Part shown: positions 56,010-64,000 of the stretch, one piece after another
Position numbering within the stretch: the first letter of the stretch is position 1
Layout of the letters: each line of letters starts with the position of its first letter
Origin: Thermomonas sp.
GTDB taxonomy: Bacteria > Pseudomonadota > Gammaproteobacteria > Xanthomonadales > Xanthomonadaceae
Assembly: GCF_023953935.1 (NCBI RefSeq)
Contig: NZ_JAMLIW010000004.1
Span: 203,867-267,866 of the forward strand
DNA: 64,000 nucleotides
Direction: 5' to 3'
The notes under the pieces: model-generated
Seen by the model: the letters and a program-made list of their open reading frames with translations, nothing else
The model's database searches: none
What the model was told of the DNA's origin: nothing
Translations under genes and position numbers: made by a program

Positions 56010-58040
56010 TCAGCTATCTTGCGGATAGATGAGGATCTTGCTCGAACTGCGGAAGTGTTTCTCGAGCTTGACCGGCAGGTGCAACAGATACGGGTTGAAC
56101 GAAGCGGCGTGTTTTCGCGCCGACACCAGCACGATCAGCTCGGAATCACGCAGCGATCGGAACACGATGAAGAAATCTTCCCAATCGTCGAAAGCGGTGA
56201 ACGCGATCTCGATCTTGATGCCCTCGGCCTTGGCGATGAGGGTGAGCGCTTCGTGGGTCGCCGGGGTGCAGAACAGGCGGATGGAGGCGGACAGTTCGGT
56301 GGCAAGCCGCAGGAGTTTTTCGACCCAGATCGGAAAGCCCTCTTCCTGCTCGGCATGCGGCGGCGCGATCACGAGCAGGCCGTCGTGGTTGCCGATGGGC
56401 TGCTCGAAATCGCAGACGAAAACGGTTTTGTCGGAGTGGTGCAGGGTGCTCTCGTAGCCTTCTTTCACCAGGGTGTGAATGGCAGCGTCGCTGCGCGGCA
56501 GATTCAGGATGATCAGGTCGGTGGCGGTCTCCTTGGCCATGCGGGCAATGCCGCGAGCAGGATTGACGGCGATGGTGGCCTTCACCCTGACGTCCACCTC
56601 GGCGGCAGAGGCTTCGGAGATGACGCTTTCCAGCGCCTTGCGTGCCGTTGCGACCTCCGCTTCGGCGCGTTCCGAGTTGGACACGACGTTCAGTACCACG
56701 ATCGGATGGGTCGACTTGCGATCCTTGATCAGGATGGCCAGTTGCAGCGCCTGGTCGGCACGCGACACGTCCGAGACCGGCACCAGGATCTGCTCCATGT
56801 CGAGCTCGCGGGAGACGGCCGGGTCGGGCTGCTGTTCCAGGGTCCTGGCGATTTCCGCTGCGGCGCGTTCGGTGACGAAGGAGGCGATGATGCAAGAGGC
56901 GAGGATGATGACGATGATGCCGTTGAGGATGGCGTCATCGACGATGCCGGCGCGGTAGCCCACCATGACCACCGCCAACGTGGCAGCCGCGTGGGCCGAG
57001 CTCAGGCCGAAGATCAGCTGCCGCTGCGCACGACTGAAGCGAAATACCAGTTGGGTGAGCCAGGCGGCCAGGTATTTCCCGACCACGGCGACGAGCGTGA
57101 TGGCGATGGCGATGAGAATCGCGGAAAAGCCGCCGAAGATGACCCGCACGTCGACGATCATGCCGACGCTGATCAGGAAGAACGGGATGAACAGCGAATT
57201 GCCGACGAATTCGGTGCGGTTCATCAGCGCCGACGAATTCGGAATCAGCTTGTTCAGGGCAAGACCTGCGGCAAACGCGCCGATGATGCCTTCCAATCCG
57301 GCGATTTCAGCGAGGAATGCCGAAAAGAACATGACCGCCAGGATGAAGATGTAGTGCGCGTATTTCTGCTTTTCGAATTTCTGGAAAAACCAGTTCGCGA
57401 TGCGCGGCACCAGCAGGAACATGAAGGCGGAAAACAGCGCCAGCGAAATGCCGAGGCGGGTCCAGAATTCGCCGTTGATCGTGCCCTTGTTGCCCCCCAT
57501 GAGCACCGCCAGCAGGACAAGGACAGCGGTGTCGGTGATGATGGTGCCGCCGACGGTGATGGGTACGCTGACGTCCTTGGTGACGCCGTGGCGCCCGGCG
57601 ATCGGATAGGTCACCAGGGTGTGGGTGCCGAAGATGCTCGCCACCAGCAGGCTTGCTTGGACGTCGAAGCCGAGCAGGTAGTGGCATACGGGAAAACCGA
57701 TGCCAAGGGGGATGGCGAAGGTCAGGAATCCGAACACGAAGCTCTTGTTGCGATTGGCCGCGAATTCGATCAGGTTCAGCTCGGCACCGGCCAGAAACAT
57801 GATGTAGAGCAGGCCGATCGTCGAAAAGACGTTGACGAACAAGCTGGTGCCAAGCAGGTTGAAGCCATTGGGGCCGATCAGGATGCCGGCCACGATCAAG
57901 CCGATGATCCCGGGGATGCGCAGGCGCTCCATCAGGATCGGCACCAGCAGGATGATGAACAGGATCAGCGAAAAAACCAGGATCGGGCTGCGCAAAGGCA
58001 GCTGGAAATGGCTTAGCAGCAGGTCGATGGTGGGTTGCAT
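56010..58040 (-). CDS. CPA2 Na+(K+)/H+ antiporter with C-terminal USP-like domains
   Basis: A 676-residue protein. The N-terminal 400 residues have about 12 membrane segments: SPILVFSLILFIILLVPILM, IIGLIVAGILIGPNGFNLLG, LYIMFLAGAELNLIEF, FGTHTLVTYPIAGRHGV and LIFGLSSAHAAATLAVVMVG. The Gly-Thr-His-Thr-Leu and Gly-Leu-Ser-Ser-Ala-His-Ala segments belong to the CPA2 core. The C-terminal 265 residues contain two universal-stress-protein-like domains (MEQILVPVSDVSRADQALQL and GNHDGLLVIAPPHAEQE), not a TrkA-N domain. The second USP part ends RSSSKILIYPQDS. It is an isolated gene on the minus strand, next to yheS tail to tail. Confidence 0.88.
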   Translation of the reverse strand: MQPTIDLLLSHFQLPLRSPILVFSLILFIILLVPILMERLRIPGIIGLIVAGILIGPNGFNLLGTSLFVNVFSTIGLLYIMFLAGAELNLIEFAANRNKSFVFGFLTFAIPLGIGFPVCHYLLGFDVQASLLVASIFGTHTLVTYPIAGRHGVTKDVSVPITVGGTIITDTAVLVLLAVLMGGNKGTINGEFWTRLGISLALFSAFMFLLVPRIANWFFQKFEKQKYAHYIFILAVMFFSAFLAEIAGLEGIIGAFAAGLALNKLIPNSSALMNRTEFVGNSLFIPFFLISVGMIVDVRVIFGGFSAILIAIAITLVAVVGKYLAAWLTQLVFRFSRAQRQLIFGLSSAHAAATLAVVMVGYRAGIVDDAILNGIIVIILASCIIASFVTERAAAEIARTLEQQPDPAVSRELDMEQILVPVSDVSRADQALQLAILIKDRKSTHPIVVLNVVSNSERAEAEVATARKALESVISEASAAEVDVRVKATIAVNPARGIARMAKETATDLIILNLPRSDAAIHTLVKEGYESTLHHSDKTVFVCDFEQPIGNHDGLLVIAPPHAEQEEGFPIWVEKLLRLATELSASIRLFCTPATHEALTLIAKAEGIKIEIAFTAFDDWEDFFIVFRSLRDSELIVLVSARKHAASFNPYLLHLPVKLEKHFRSSSKILIYPQDS

Positions 58041-58179
58041 TCAGGTGTCCGTGTGTTGGGCCCGCGCGGCGGACACATCGGGGTGTGCGCGTTCGGTCGG
58101 CGTTCGGGTCGCCGGCGCACCGTTGCCGCGCTGGATCGGGAGGGGCATCAGCGCCATGTCCATCGCGGCGTGATGCTAA

Positions 58180-58199
58180 CACCCGCGTCGCAGCGGGTG
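58180..58199. other. 7-bp hairpin upstream of the FmdB gene
   Basis: CACCCGC and GCGGGTG flank a 6-base loop in the 231-base gap between the antiporter start and the FmdB-type gene. No T-run follows directly (ACCCTTGCATTTT comes next on the plus strand). It could be a weak terminator or chance. Confidence 0.35.
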
Positions 58200-58271
58200 A
58201 CCCTTGCATTTTGCCGCCATCGTCCCCATGCAGGGCGACGTCATCAGATTGGATCGAGGCGGGTTGTTGCC

Positions 58272-58580
58272 ATGCCGATTTACGTGTTCGCGTGCCGGTC
58301 CTGCGGCCATCATTTCGATCATCTGCAGCGGCTTTCGGATGCCGATCCGGATGTCTGCCCGCACTGCGGCGAGCAAGGACAATTGCACCGCGCGCTGACC
58401 GCGCCGCAGTTCCGCCTGGCCGGTTCGGGCTGGTACGAAACCGATTTCAAGTCCAAGTCGGAACACCGCCACAATCTGGCGGGTGATGCCTCGGGGCCGG
58501 TGGGGACCAAGGTCGAGACCGCGACGGAAACCAAGGCCGCGAAAACCGGTCCGGCGCCCAGCGCTGCTTCGGACGGATGA
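58272..58580 (+). CDS. FmdB family zinc-ribbon regulatory protein
   Basis: A 102-residue protein. The N-terminal zinc ribbon is MPIYVFACRSCGHHFDHLQR then DPDVCPHCGEQG, two CxxC pairs that bind zinc. The middle has LTAPQFRLAGSGWYETDFK, the conserved Ser-Gly-Trp-Tyr-x-Thr-Asp-Phe of FmdB proteins, and the tail is Lys/Thr/Ala-rich and disordered. It is directly upstream of aspS (81 bases) on the same strand, the usual position in Xanthomonadaceae and pseudomonads. Its exact role is not established. The start at 58272 is the only one that gives the family N-terminus. Confidence 0.9.
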   Translation: MPIYVFACRSCGHHFDHLQRLSDADPDVCPHCGEQGQLHRALTAPQFRLAGSGWYETDFKSKSEHRHNLAGDASGPVGTKVETATETKAAKTGPAPSAASDG

Positions 58581-58661
58581 CGGCGCTACTCGCTTCCGGC
58601 GGCAACTCGGTAAAATGACCGGCTCGCCGACAGATCGCCGGCCTGCTTTTCCGGAGTCCAC

Positions 58662-60422
58662 ATGCGCAGCCATTTCTGCGGTCTGATCGATGCCAACTTG
58701 ATCGGCCAAACCGTCACCCTGTGCGGTTGGGCCGACGTGGCCCGCAACATGGGCCAGATCGTGTTCATCGACCTGCGCGACCACGAGGGCATCGTGCAGA
58801 TCGTGGCCGAGCCTTCGGCCATTGCGGGCAATGCCGAAGTGTTGGCGGCCGCGGCCAAAGTCGGCTACGAGGACTGCCTGCGCATCACCGGCACGGTACG
58901 CCGCCGCCAGTCGGTCAACGACAAGATCAAGACCGGCCAGGTGGAAGTGGTGGCCGAGAAGATCGAGCTGCTCAACAAGGCCGAGCCGCTGCCGTTCCAC
59001 CACCACGAGAACCCGGGCGAAGACGTGCGCCTGAAGTATCGTTATCTGGACCTGCGCAGCCCGGACATGCAGCGCAAGCTGCGCACGCGGACGAAGCTCG
59101 TATCGGCGCTGCGGCACTATCTGGATGCACGCGGGTTCCAGGACATCGAAACGCCGATCCTGACCAAGGCCACCCCGGAAGGCGCGCGCGACTTCCTGGT
59201 GCCGGCACGCATGCATCCGGGCGAGTTCTACGCGCTGCCGCAGAGCCCGCAGCTGTTCAAGCAGATCCTGATGATCGCCGGCTTCGACCGCTATTACCAG
59301 ATCGCCCGCTGCTTCCGCGATGAAGCGCTGCGCGCCGATCGCCAGCTCGAATTCACCCAGCTCGACATGGAGTTCGCGTGGGTGTCCGAGCGCGATGTGC
59401 AGGACCTCACCGAGGACATGGTCCGCCATGTGTTCCGCGAGGTGGTCGGGGTCGAGTTGGCCGCCGAATTCCCGCGCATGCCCTATGCCGAGGCGATGCG
59501 CCGCTTCGGGTCCGATAAACCCGACCTGCGCATCGCGTTGGAGCTGGTGGATGTGGCCGAGCTGGTCAAGGATTGCGAGTTCGCCGTGTTCAGCGCTGCT
59601 GCCAATGATGCCGATGGACGCGTGGCCGCGCTGCGCATCCCCGGCGGCGCAACCCTGTCACGTAAACAGATCGACGAGTACGCTGCACACGCCGCGAAAT
59701 TCGGTGCCAAAGGTCTGGCCTACGCCAAGCTCGACGAGGCGGGCGCGGTCAATTCGCCGGTCGCCAAGTTCTTCAGTGAAGCCGCCTTCGCCGCACTACT
59801 CAAGCACGTCGGTGCTGAAAATGGCGACATCGTGTTCTTCGGTGCCGGTGCCTGGAGCAAGGTATCCGACTTCATGGGCGCGGTGCGCTTGAAGGCCGGC
59901 AAGGATTTCAACCTCGTGCAGGACGGCTGGGCGCCGCTGTGGGTCACCGACTTCCCGATGTTCGAGTGGGACGCCGAGGAAAACCGCTATGTGGCCCTGC
60001 ATCACCCGTTCACCGCGCCGGCAGTGGATTCCATCGACGACCTGCGCGCCAATGCCAGAACCGCAGTCAGCCGCGGCTACGACATGGTGCTGAACGGCAA
60101 CGAGATCGGCGGCGGTTCGATCCGTATCCACAACTCGCAGATGCAGAGCGCGGTGTTCGAGCTGCTGGGCATCGGCGAGGACGAGCAGCGCGGTAAGTTC
60201 GGCTTCCTGCTCGACGCGCTGAAATACGGCGCACCGCCGCACGGTGGTATTGCGTTTGGCATCGACCGCATCGCCGCGCTGATGGCCGGCTGCGACTCGA
60301 TCCGCGACGTGATCGCCTTCCCCAAGACCACCAGCGCGCAGTGCCTGATGACCGACGCGCCCTCACCCATCGCCGACGCGCAGCTGGCCGAGGTGCATGT
60401 GCAGGTCCGCGAAAAGAATTGA
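58662..60422 (+). CDS. aspS: Aspartyl-tRNA synthetase
   Basis: Class II synthetase that charges tRNA-Asp. It has 586 residues (E. coli 590). The N-terminal OB fold (about 1-105) has [20 protein letters not shown] and [15 protein letters not shown]. Class II motif 2 is [20 protein letters not shown] followed by DMEFAWVSE. The bacterial GAD insertion (about 285-420) has [20 protein letters not shown], and motif 3 is [17 protein letters not shown] near the end. The active-site [11 protein letters not shown] is present. Whether it is discriminating or also charges tRNA-Asn cannot be told by eye. It follows the FmdB-type gene. Confidence 0.97.
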   Translation: MRSHFCGLIDANLIGQTVTLCGWADVARNMGQIVFIDLRDHEGIVQIVAEPSAIAGNAEVLAAAAKVGYEDCLRITGTVRRRQSVNDKIKTGQVEVVAEKIELLNKAEPLPFHHHENPGEDVRLKYRYLDLRSPDMQRKLRTRTKLVSALRHYLDARGFQDIETPILTKATPEGARDFLVPARMHPGEFYALPQSPQLFKQILMIAGFDRYYQIARCFRDEALRADRQLEFTQLDMEFAWVSERDVQDLTEDMVRHVFREVVGVELAAEFPRMPYAEAMRRFGSDKPDLRIALELVDVAELVKDCEFAVFSAAANDADGRVAALRIPGGATLSRKQIDEYAAHAAKFGAKGLAYAKLDEAGAVNSPVAKFFSEAAFAALLKHVGAENGDIVFFGAGAWSKVSDFMGAVRLKAGKDFNLVQDGWAPLWVTDFPMFEWDAEENRYVALHHPFTAPAVDSIDDLRANARTAVSRGYDMVLNGNEIGGGSIRIHNSQMQSAVFELLGIGEDEQRGKFGFLLDALKYGAPPHGGIAFGIDRIAALMAGCDSIRDVIAFPKTTSAQCLMTDAPSPIADAQLAEVHVQVREKN

Positions 60423-60539
60423 AGGGACGATGTGGCGTTGCTGCGTAAAGTGCGCCATGGATGGCGCACGGCGGCGCGTCGAACAGGATGTTCGCCCGCG
60501 CCGGGGAGCAGCAATGCCGCATCGGCCTAGCGAGGCACC

Positions 60540-61064
60540 ATGACGACCAGCATCCGCCGCGCCTTTCCTGTCGACGCCGACGCGCTCGCCGAGCTCGGCG
60601 CGACCACCTTCATCGAAACCTTCGGCCACCTGTACACGTCGGAAGACTTGCAGGCCTTCCTCGACGAGAGCCACACCGAAGCAGCCTATGCCAAGGTGCT
60701 GACCGACGGTTCGCCGTATGCGCTGTGGCTGGCCGAGCGCGATGGCCGCGCGATTGGTTATGCGCAGGCCGGCCCGTGCGGGCTGCCGCATGCCGACGTG
60801 CGTGCCGAGGATGGCGAGATCAAGCGCTTGTACCTGCGCGGTGATGCACAAAACTGCGGCGCCGGGCGCATATTGATGGACGCGATGCTGGCTTGGCTGC
60901 TGCGCGACGGCCCGCGCACGCTATGGCTATCCGTGTATTCGGAAAACTACGGTGCGCAGCGTTTCTACGCGCGTTACGGATTTGAATTCGCCGGCGAGTA
61001 CGCCTTCATCGTCGGTGCGCAGCGTGATCGCGAGTTCATTTACCGACGCCCCGCGCAGGCTTGA
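60540..61064 (+). CDS. GNAT family N-acetyltransferase
   Basis: A 174-residue acetyl-CoA-dependent acetyltransferase. The N-terminal strand and helix are IRRAFPVDADALAELGATTF; the substrate part has LYTSEDLQAFLDESHTEAAY; the core strand is IKRLYLRGDAQNCGAGRILM, where Gly-Ala-Gly-Arg is the acetyl-CoA pyrophosphate loop (Q/RxxGxG/A pattern); and the end has LWLSVYSENYGAQRFYARYG then FEFAGEYAF. This order matches the RimI-like GNAT group. The substrate is unknown. It is separated from aspS by 117 bases and is convergent with the phosphoesterase gene, 6 bases away. Confidence 0.88.
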   Translation: MTTSIRRAFPVDADALAELGATTFIETFGHLYTSEDLQAFLDESHTEAAYAKVLTDGSPYALWLAERDGRAIGYAQAGPCGLPHADVRAEDGEIKRLYLRGDAQNCGAGRILMDAMLAWLLRDGPRTLWLSVYSENYGAQRFYARYGFEFAGEYAFIVGAQRDREFIYRRPAQA

Positions 61065-61070
61065 TCGGTT

Positions 61071-62204
61071 TCAATCCGGATCGTCCGGAACCGCCGTGAG
61101 CGCCGGCAACGGTTGACGCGAGCCATCCATCAAGCCACGGCTGAGCTGGTCGCCTTCGATGAACAGCAATTGTCCGGCCTTGCCGCGCTTGATGCCGCTG
61201 TCGATGGCGATCACCTTGCCGTCGTGGAAACTCGCGACCTCGCCGATGGTGGTGTGGCCGACCACGATCCGCGTCACGCCCAATTGCGCCACCAATGCCT
61301 TCACCTGTTCGGTCGTCAGCGCGCCATTGAAATAGCCGCGGTACCAGATCGGGCTGGTCTTGCCGTTGTAGAGGCGATTCAGCGCGGGGTCGGCCTTGAC
61401 CTGCGCCTTTGGCGTGCCCAGTGAATGATCGTAGGCGGCATTGGTGGCGGCCAGGTCCCTCACCAGGTCGATGTTCTCCGGCGCGATGCCGCCGTGCAGG
61501 AACAAGGTGTCGCCGAGTTTCAGCATGACCGGACGGGTGCGCAGCCAGCCGCCGAGGATGCTGTCGCTACCGTAGAGCGCTGGATAGGGCCGTCCCAGCA
61601 GGCCGGCCACGTTGGCGTAGTTCGGATTCAGGTAGCGCAGGTCGTCATATAGCTCCATCGTCTCGTGGTTGCCGAGCAGGAAGTGCACCGCGCCGCCGGC
61701 AGCGCGGGCCTGTTGTTGCAGTGAAAACAGCAGCCAGAACGCTTCCGTCACCTGCGGGCCGCGATCGAACACGTCGCCCGCAATCACCAGATGATCGTGT
61801 CCGGCCGCCCAGCGATCCTGTGCGTCGATCACGCCATTGGCACGCAGCAGCCGTTGCATCACGCCGTATTGGCCGTGGATGTCGGACAGCGCGATGATCC
61901 GTGCGCCCGGCGCCAATGCGGGCGCATCGGCATCAAGAGTGCGCGGAATGCGCAGCGGATGCGGGTATCCACAGCGCGGAGCCACCGTGGTCACGGCGCG
62001 TTCGCGCAGCACCTCCCGGACCGGCTTGCCCGCGCACACCCAGAGCGCTTCCAGCCGATGGTTGTCGACCCGGAACACGTAAGGACCATCGTCCTGCACG
62101 GCGGGCGGGGCGGCAGCAGGCGCTGCGGGAAGGCTGGCCTGCGCGAAGCAATGGAAGGCCAGCAGCAAAGGGAGCAGGCCAAGCAGGCGTGGCAGGCAGC
62201 GCAT
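61071..62204 (-). CDS. Secreted calcineurin-like metallophosphoesterase
   Basis: A 377-residue exported protein. Signal peptide: RLLGLLPLLLAFHCFAQA. Phosphoesterase motifs are in order: IIALSDIHGQYGVMQRLLRA (Asp108, His110), LVIAGDVFDRGPQVTE (Asp144, Asp148), FLLGNHETMELYDDLRYLN (Asn179, His180), FLHGGIAPENIDLV and IVVGHTTIGEVASFHDGKVI (His317). The set and spacing resemble PPP-type Ser/Thr phosphatases such as Shewanella-like bacterial ones, placed in the periplasm. It starts at 62204; the in-frame continuation upstream is antisense to the hydrolase and is not coding. It is divergent from the lipase-like hydrolase. Confidence 0.9.
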   Translation of the reverse strand: MRCLPRLLGLLPLLLAFHCFAQASLPAAPAAAPPAVQDDGPYVFRVDNHRLEALWVCAGKPVREVLRERAVTTVAPRCGYPHPLRIPRTLDADAPALAPGARIIALSDIHGQYGVMQRLLRANGVIDAQDRWAAGHDHLVIAGDVFDRGPQVTEAFWLLFSLQQQARAAGGAVHFLLGNHETMELYDDLRYLNPNYANVAGLLGRPYPALYGSDSILGGWLRTRPVMLKLGDTLFLHGGIAPENIDLVRDLAATNAAYDHSLGTPKAQVKADPALNRLYNGKTSPIWYRGYFNGALTTEQVKALVAQLGVTRIVVGHTTIGEVASFHDGKVIAIDSGIKRGKAGQLLFIEGDQLSRGLMDGSRQPLPALTAVPDDPD

Positions 62205-62288
62205 CGAGCAGGGTTCCGGGTCGAGGTGGAGGCTGGCGCTCATGCCGCGTCGCAGCAGACAGGCGAGCTGTTCGATTATCCTGCCAGC

Positions 62289-62906
62289 ATGGGCTCCCGC
62301 GTCGTGATCGTGCACGGATTGTTGAATGCCAAGAGCTGGCTGTGGCCGATGGCGGCGCGCCTGCGCGGGCAGGGCTTTGCGGTCGAGCTGTTCGGCTATT
62401 CCAGCCTGTGGGAAGGTCCGCAGGGTGCCGTCCCACGGCTGATCGAGCGCATTCGTGACGTGCGGGCGGACGCCGTGGTCGGCCACAGCCTCGGCGGTTT
62501 GCTGGCGCTGGAGGCCTTGCAGCAGGCCCCGGACCTGCCGGTGGTGCGCGTGGTCTGCCTCGGCTCGCCGCTGCGCGGCAGCGAGACCGCGCGCCGGGTG
62601 GCGGCCCTGCCGTGGGCGCGGCCCCTGCTGGGGCGCAGCGCGGGCTTGCTGCAATCCGGGGTGGCGGCGTGGCGTGGCGAGGCCGAAGTCGGCGTGGTGG
62701 CCGGCATCGCGCCGCGCGGAATGGGCTGCCTGTTCGCGAAGTTCAAGGAGCGATCGGACGGCACCGTGGCGCTGGCAGAGACCCGGCTGCCCTGGCTGGC
62801 CGACCACGTGGTGCTGCCGTGCAGCCATTCCGGGTTGGTGTTCTCGCGCGCCGCCGCGCGCCAAGCCGCCAGTTTCCTGCGCGATGGTCGGTTTGAACTG
62901 GCCTGA
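62289..62906 (+). CDS. Alpha/beta hydrolase, lipase/esterase-like
   Basis: A 205-residue cytosolic hydrolase. Motifs: VVIVHGLLNAKSWLWPMAAR (oxyanion strand), FGYSSLWEGPQGAVPRLIER, nucleophile Ser67 in DAVVGHSLGGLLALEALQQA, and a probable catalytic His in HVVLPCSHSGLVFS. It is compact, with little cap domain, and resembles PGAP1/triacylglycerol-lipase-like esterases. It starts at 62289, which gives a family-like N-terminus; the long frame before it is antisense to the phosphoesterase gene. It is divergent from the phosphoesterase, and purL follows on the same strand after 153 bases. Confidence 0.82.
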   Translation: MGSRVVIVHGLLNAKSWLWPMAARLRGQGFAVELFGYSSLWEGPQGAVPRLIERIRDVRADAVVGHSLGGLLALEALQQAPDLPVVRVVCLGSPLRGSETARRVAALPWARPLLGRSAGLLQSGVAAWRGEAEVGVVAGIAPRGMGCLFAKFKERSDGTVALAETRLPWLADHVVLPCSHSGLVFSRAAARQAASFLRDGRFELA

Positions 62907-63026
62907 GTGCCTGATTCCCGTCGGCAAAAGACCAGCGGTGACATGCGGCCCGCCGGGTTCCGTCTGGCTGACGTCCGGGACCAGGGCCGTGGTGCTGCCG
63001 ATCCAGCAGGATGCAGGCGGCTCGGC

Positions 63027-63032
63027 TACAAT
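63027..63032 (+). promoter_or_regulatory. Candidate -10 element of purL
   Basis: TACAAT lies 27 bases before the purL ATG, so transcription could start near 63039. No good -35 is present 17 bases upstream, and no clear PurR-type palindrome is seen. Weak evidence. Confidence 0.35.
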
Positions 63033-63059
63033 CTGGGCCCGCCCCAAGCCAAGTCGGAC

Positions 63060-64000
63060 ATGATCGCCCTCGAGGGCGCGCCTGCCCTGTCGCCATTCCG
63101 CCGCGACCGCCTGCAGGCCCGCCTGCAGACCCTCGTCCCAGAACTGCGGATTCTCGGCAGCTGGCACGGATACTGGATCGAACCCGAACCCGGCAGCGCG
63201 CCGGGCGTGGCGGCGCTGTGCCGCATCCTGCAGGCGGACGATCGCTTCGCGGCGCCCGCGCCCGAAACCGTCACCCGCTTCATCGTGCCCCGGCTGGGCA
63301 CGCTTTCGCCCTGGGCCAGCAAGGCCACCGAGCTGCTGCGCGGGGCCGGTCTGCCGGTGCGTCGGGTCGAGCGCGGCACCCGCGTCGATCTGCGCGGCTG
63401 GCCGGAGCAGGAGGCGCTGCGTGCGGCGCTGGGCAAGATCCTGATCGATCCGATGACGCAGTCCCTGCTCGACAGCCGGGATGCCGGTGCGGCGCTGTTC
63501 ACTGCGCTGCCTTCCGGCGCGGTTGAAGTCATCCCGCTGGCGCAGTTGGAAGCCGCCAACGCGCGCCTGGGGCTGGCGCTGGCCGACGACGAAATCGCCT
63601 ACCTGCGCGAACGCTATGCCGAGTTGGGGCGCGACCCCCACGATGTCGAATTGATGATGTTCGCGCAGGCCAATTCCGAGCACTGCCGGCACAAGATCTT
63701 CAACGCCAGCTGGACCATCGACGGCCAGGCGCAGCCGCTGTCGCTGTTCAAGATGATCAAGAACACCCAGGCCAGCACGCCCGATCACGTGCTGTCGGCC
63801 TACAGCGACAACGCGGCCGTGGTGGAAGGCTACGCCGCCTCACGCTGGCGCCCGGATCCGGCCAGCCAGCGGTACCGCAGCGAGCCGGTGACGGATTCGG
63901 CGTTCTGCATCAAGGTCGAAACCCACAACCACCCGACCGCGATCGCGCCGTTTCCCGGCGCGTCCACGGGCGCTGGCGGCGAGATTCGCGATGAAGGCGC
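63060..64000 (+). CDS. purL: Phosphoribosylformylglycinamidine synthase, N-terminal part (3' end outside window)
   Basis: Fourth step of purine synthesis; makes FGAM from FGAR, glutamine and ATP. The gene runs off the right edge, so about 313 of roughly 1300 residues are seen. The large-type PurL N-terminal domain (1-150) is present: [20 protein letters not shown] and [20 protein letters not shown]. The linker has [20 protein letters not shown], a PurL signature, and the first synthetase domain begins with [20 protein letters not shown] then [11 protein letters not shown], the ATP and substrate loop. The start at 63060 (MIALEG) has no clear ribosome-binding site. The identity is secure. Confidence 0.96.
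   Translation, partial: MIALEGAPALSPFRRDRLQARLQTLVPELRILGSWHGYWIEPEPGSAPGVAALCRILQADDRFAAPAPETVTRFIVPRLGTLSPWASKATELLRGAGLPVRRVERGTRVDLRGWPEQEALRAALGKILIDPMTQSLLDSRDAGAALFTALPSGAVEVIPLAQLEAANARLGLALADDEIAYLRERYAELGRDPHDVELMMFAQANSEHCRHKIFNASWTIDGQAQPLSLFKMIKNTQASTPDHVLSAYSDNAAVVEGYAASRWRPDPASQRYRSEPVTDSAFCIKVETHNHPTAIAPFPGASTGAGGEIRDEG

Noticed and set aside
62205-63788. A long in-frame extension upstream of the phosphoesterase
   Set aside because: The protein has a signal peptide starting at 62204; the extension is antisense to the hydrolase and purL genes.

Overview
The window reads as chromosomal DNA of a GC-rich gammaproteobacterium. The best fit is the family Xanthomonadaceae/Lysobacteraceae (Lysobacter, Luteimonas, Thermomonas or Xanthomonas relatives). 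The reasons are the dense packing and GC-rich third positions, a class I fructose-bisphosphate aldolase next to pyruvate kinase, a lipoyl-bearing dihydrolipoamide dehydrogenase beside the PDH E2 gene, and the nadE / bamD / rluD / pgeF / clpB neighbourhood. This placement is inferred from gene content and order; no rRNA or tRNA gene is present. I see no phage, insertion sequence or CRISPR array.

Layout. 1-7.6 kb: end of pyk, a TonB-C-like secreted protein, class I aldolase, a small L7/L12-like membrane protein and a two-gene RND efflux operon. 7.9-13.5 kb: a small unknown gene overlapping acpH tail to tail, a LytS/LytT-type two-component pair, a GAF-GGDEF diguanylate cyclase, and DUF3016 and DUF3297 genes. 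13.6-17.8 kb: two coupled 16S rRNA modification enzymes (rsmC-like, rsuA), yajQ and a large secreted endonuclease I-type nuclease. 18.1-21.5 kb: PDH E2 and E3. 21.6-30.3 kb: a DUF2061 gene and the complete F1Fo ATP synthase locus atpIBEFHAGDC. This locus is interrupted by a lipoprotein gene with its own intrinsic terminator and by two copies of a repeat-rich spacer. 30.4-37.2 kb: DUF4136 lipoprotein, ppa, nadE, bamD, rluD, pgeF, DUF4166 and DCC-family genes. 37.4-41.5 kb: a tightly coupled minus-strand run of uncharacterised envelope proteins in which two adjacent genes carry opposite single-base frame breaks. 41.7-48.2 kb: clpB behind a sigma-32-like promoter, then a signalling module of ECF-like sigma factor, transmembrane Ser/Thr kinase and divergent FHA membrane protein. 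48.2-58.0 kb: a signal-less B12-binding-type protein, metY, two different CPA2 antiporters, a secreted esterase and the ABC-F gene yheS. 58.2-64 kb: FmdB zinc ribbon, aspS, GNAT, metallophosphoesterase, alpha/beta hydrolase and the 5' part of purL.

The most striking feature is repeat DNA. Members of one REP-like palindromic family lie in frame inside two essential-type proteins: the lipoyl-FAD linker of LpdA and the second ATPase domain of YheS. A second family, tandem heptamers facing their near-complement, follows stop-codon-spanning hairpins after both atpA and atpD. The best candidate for an undescribed system is the five-gene envelope operon at 38.4-41.5 kb. The sigma/kinase/FHA module is also worth following.
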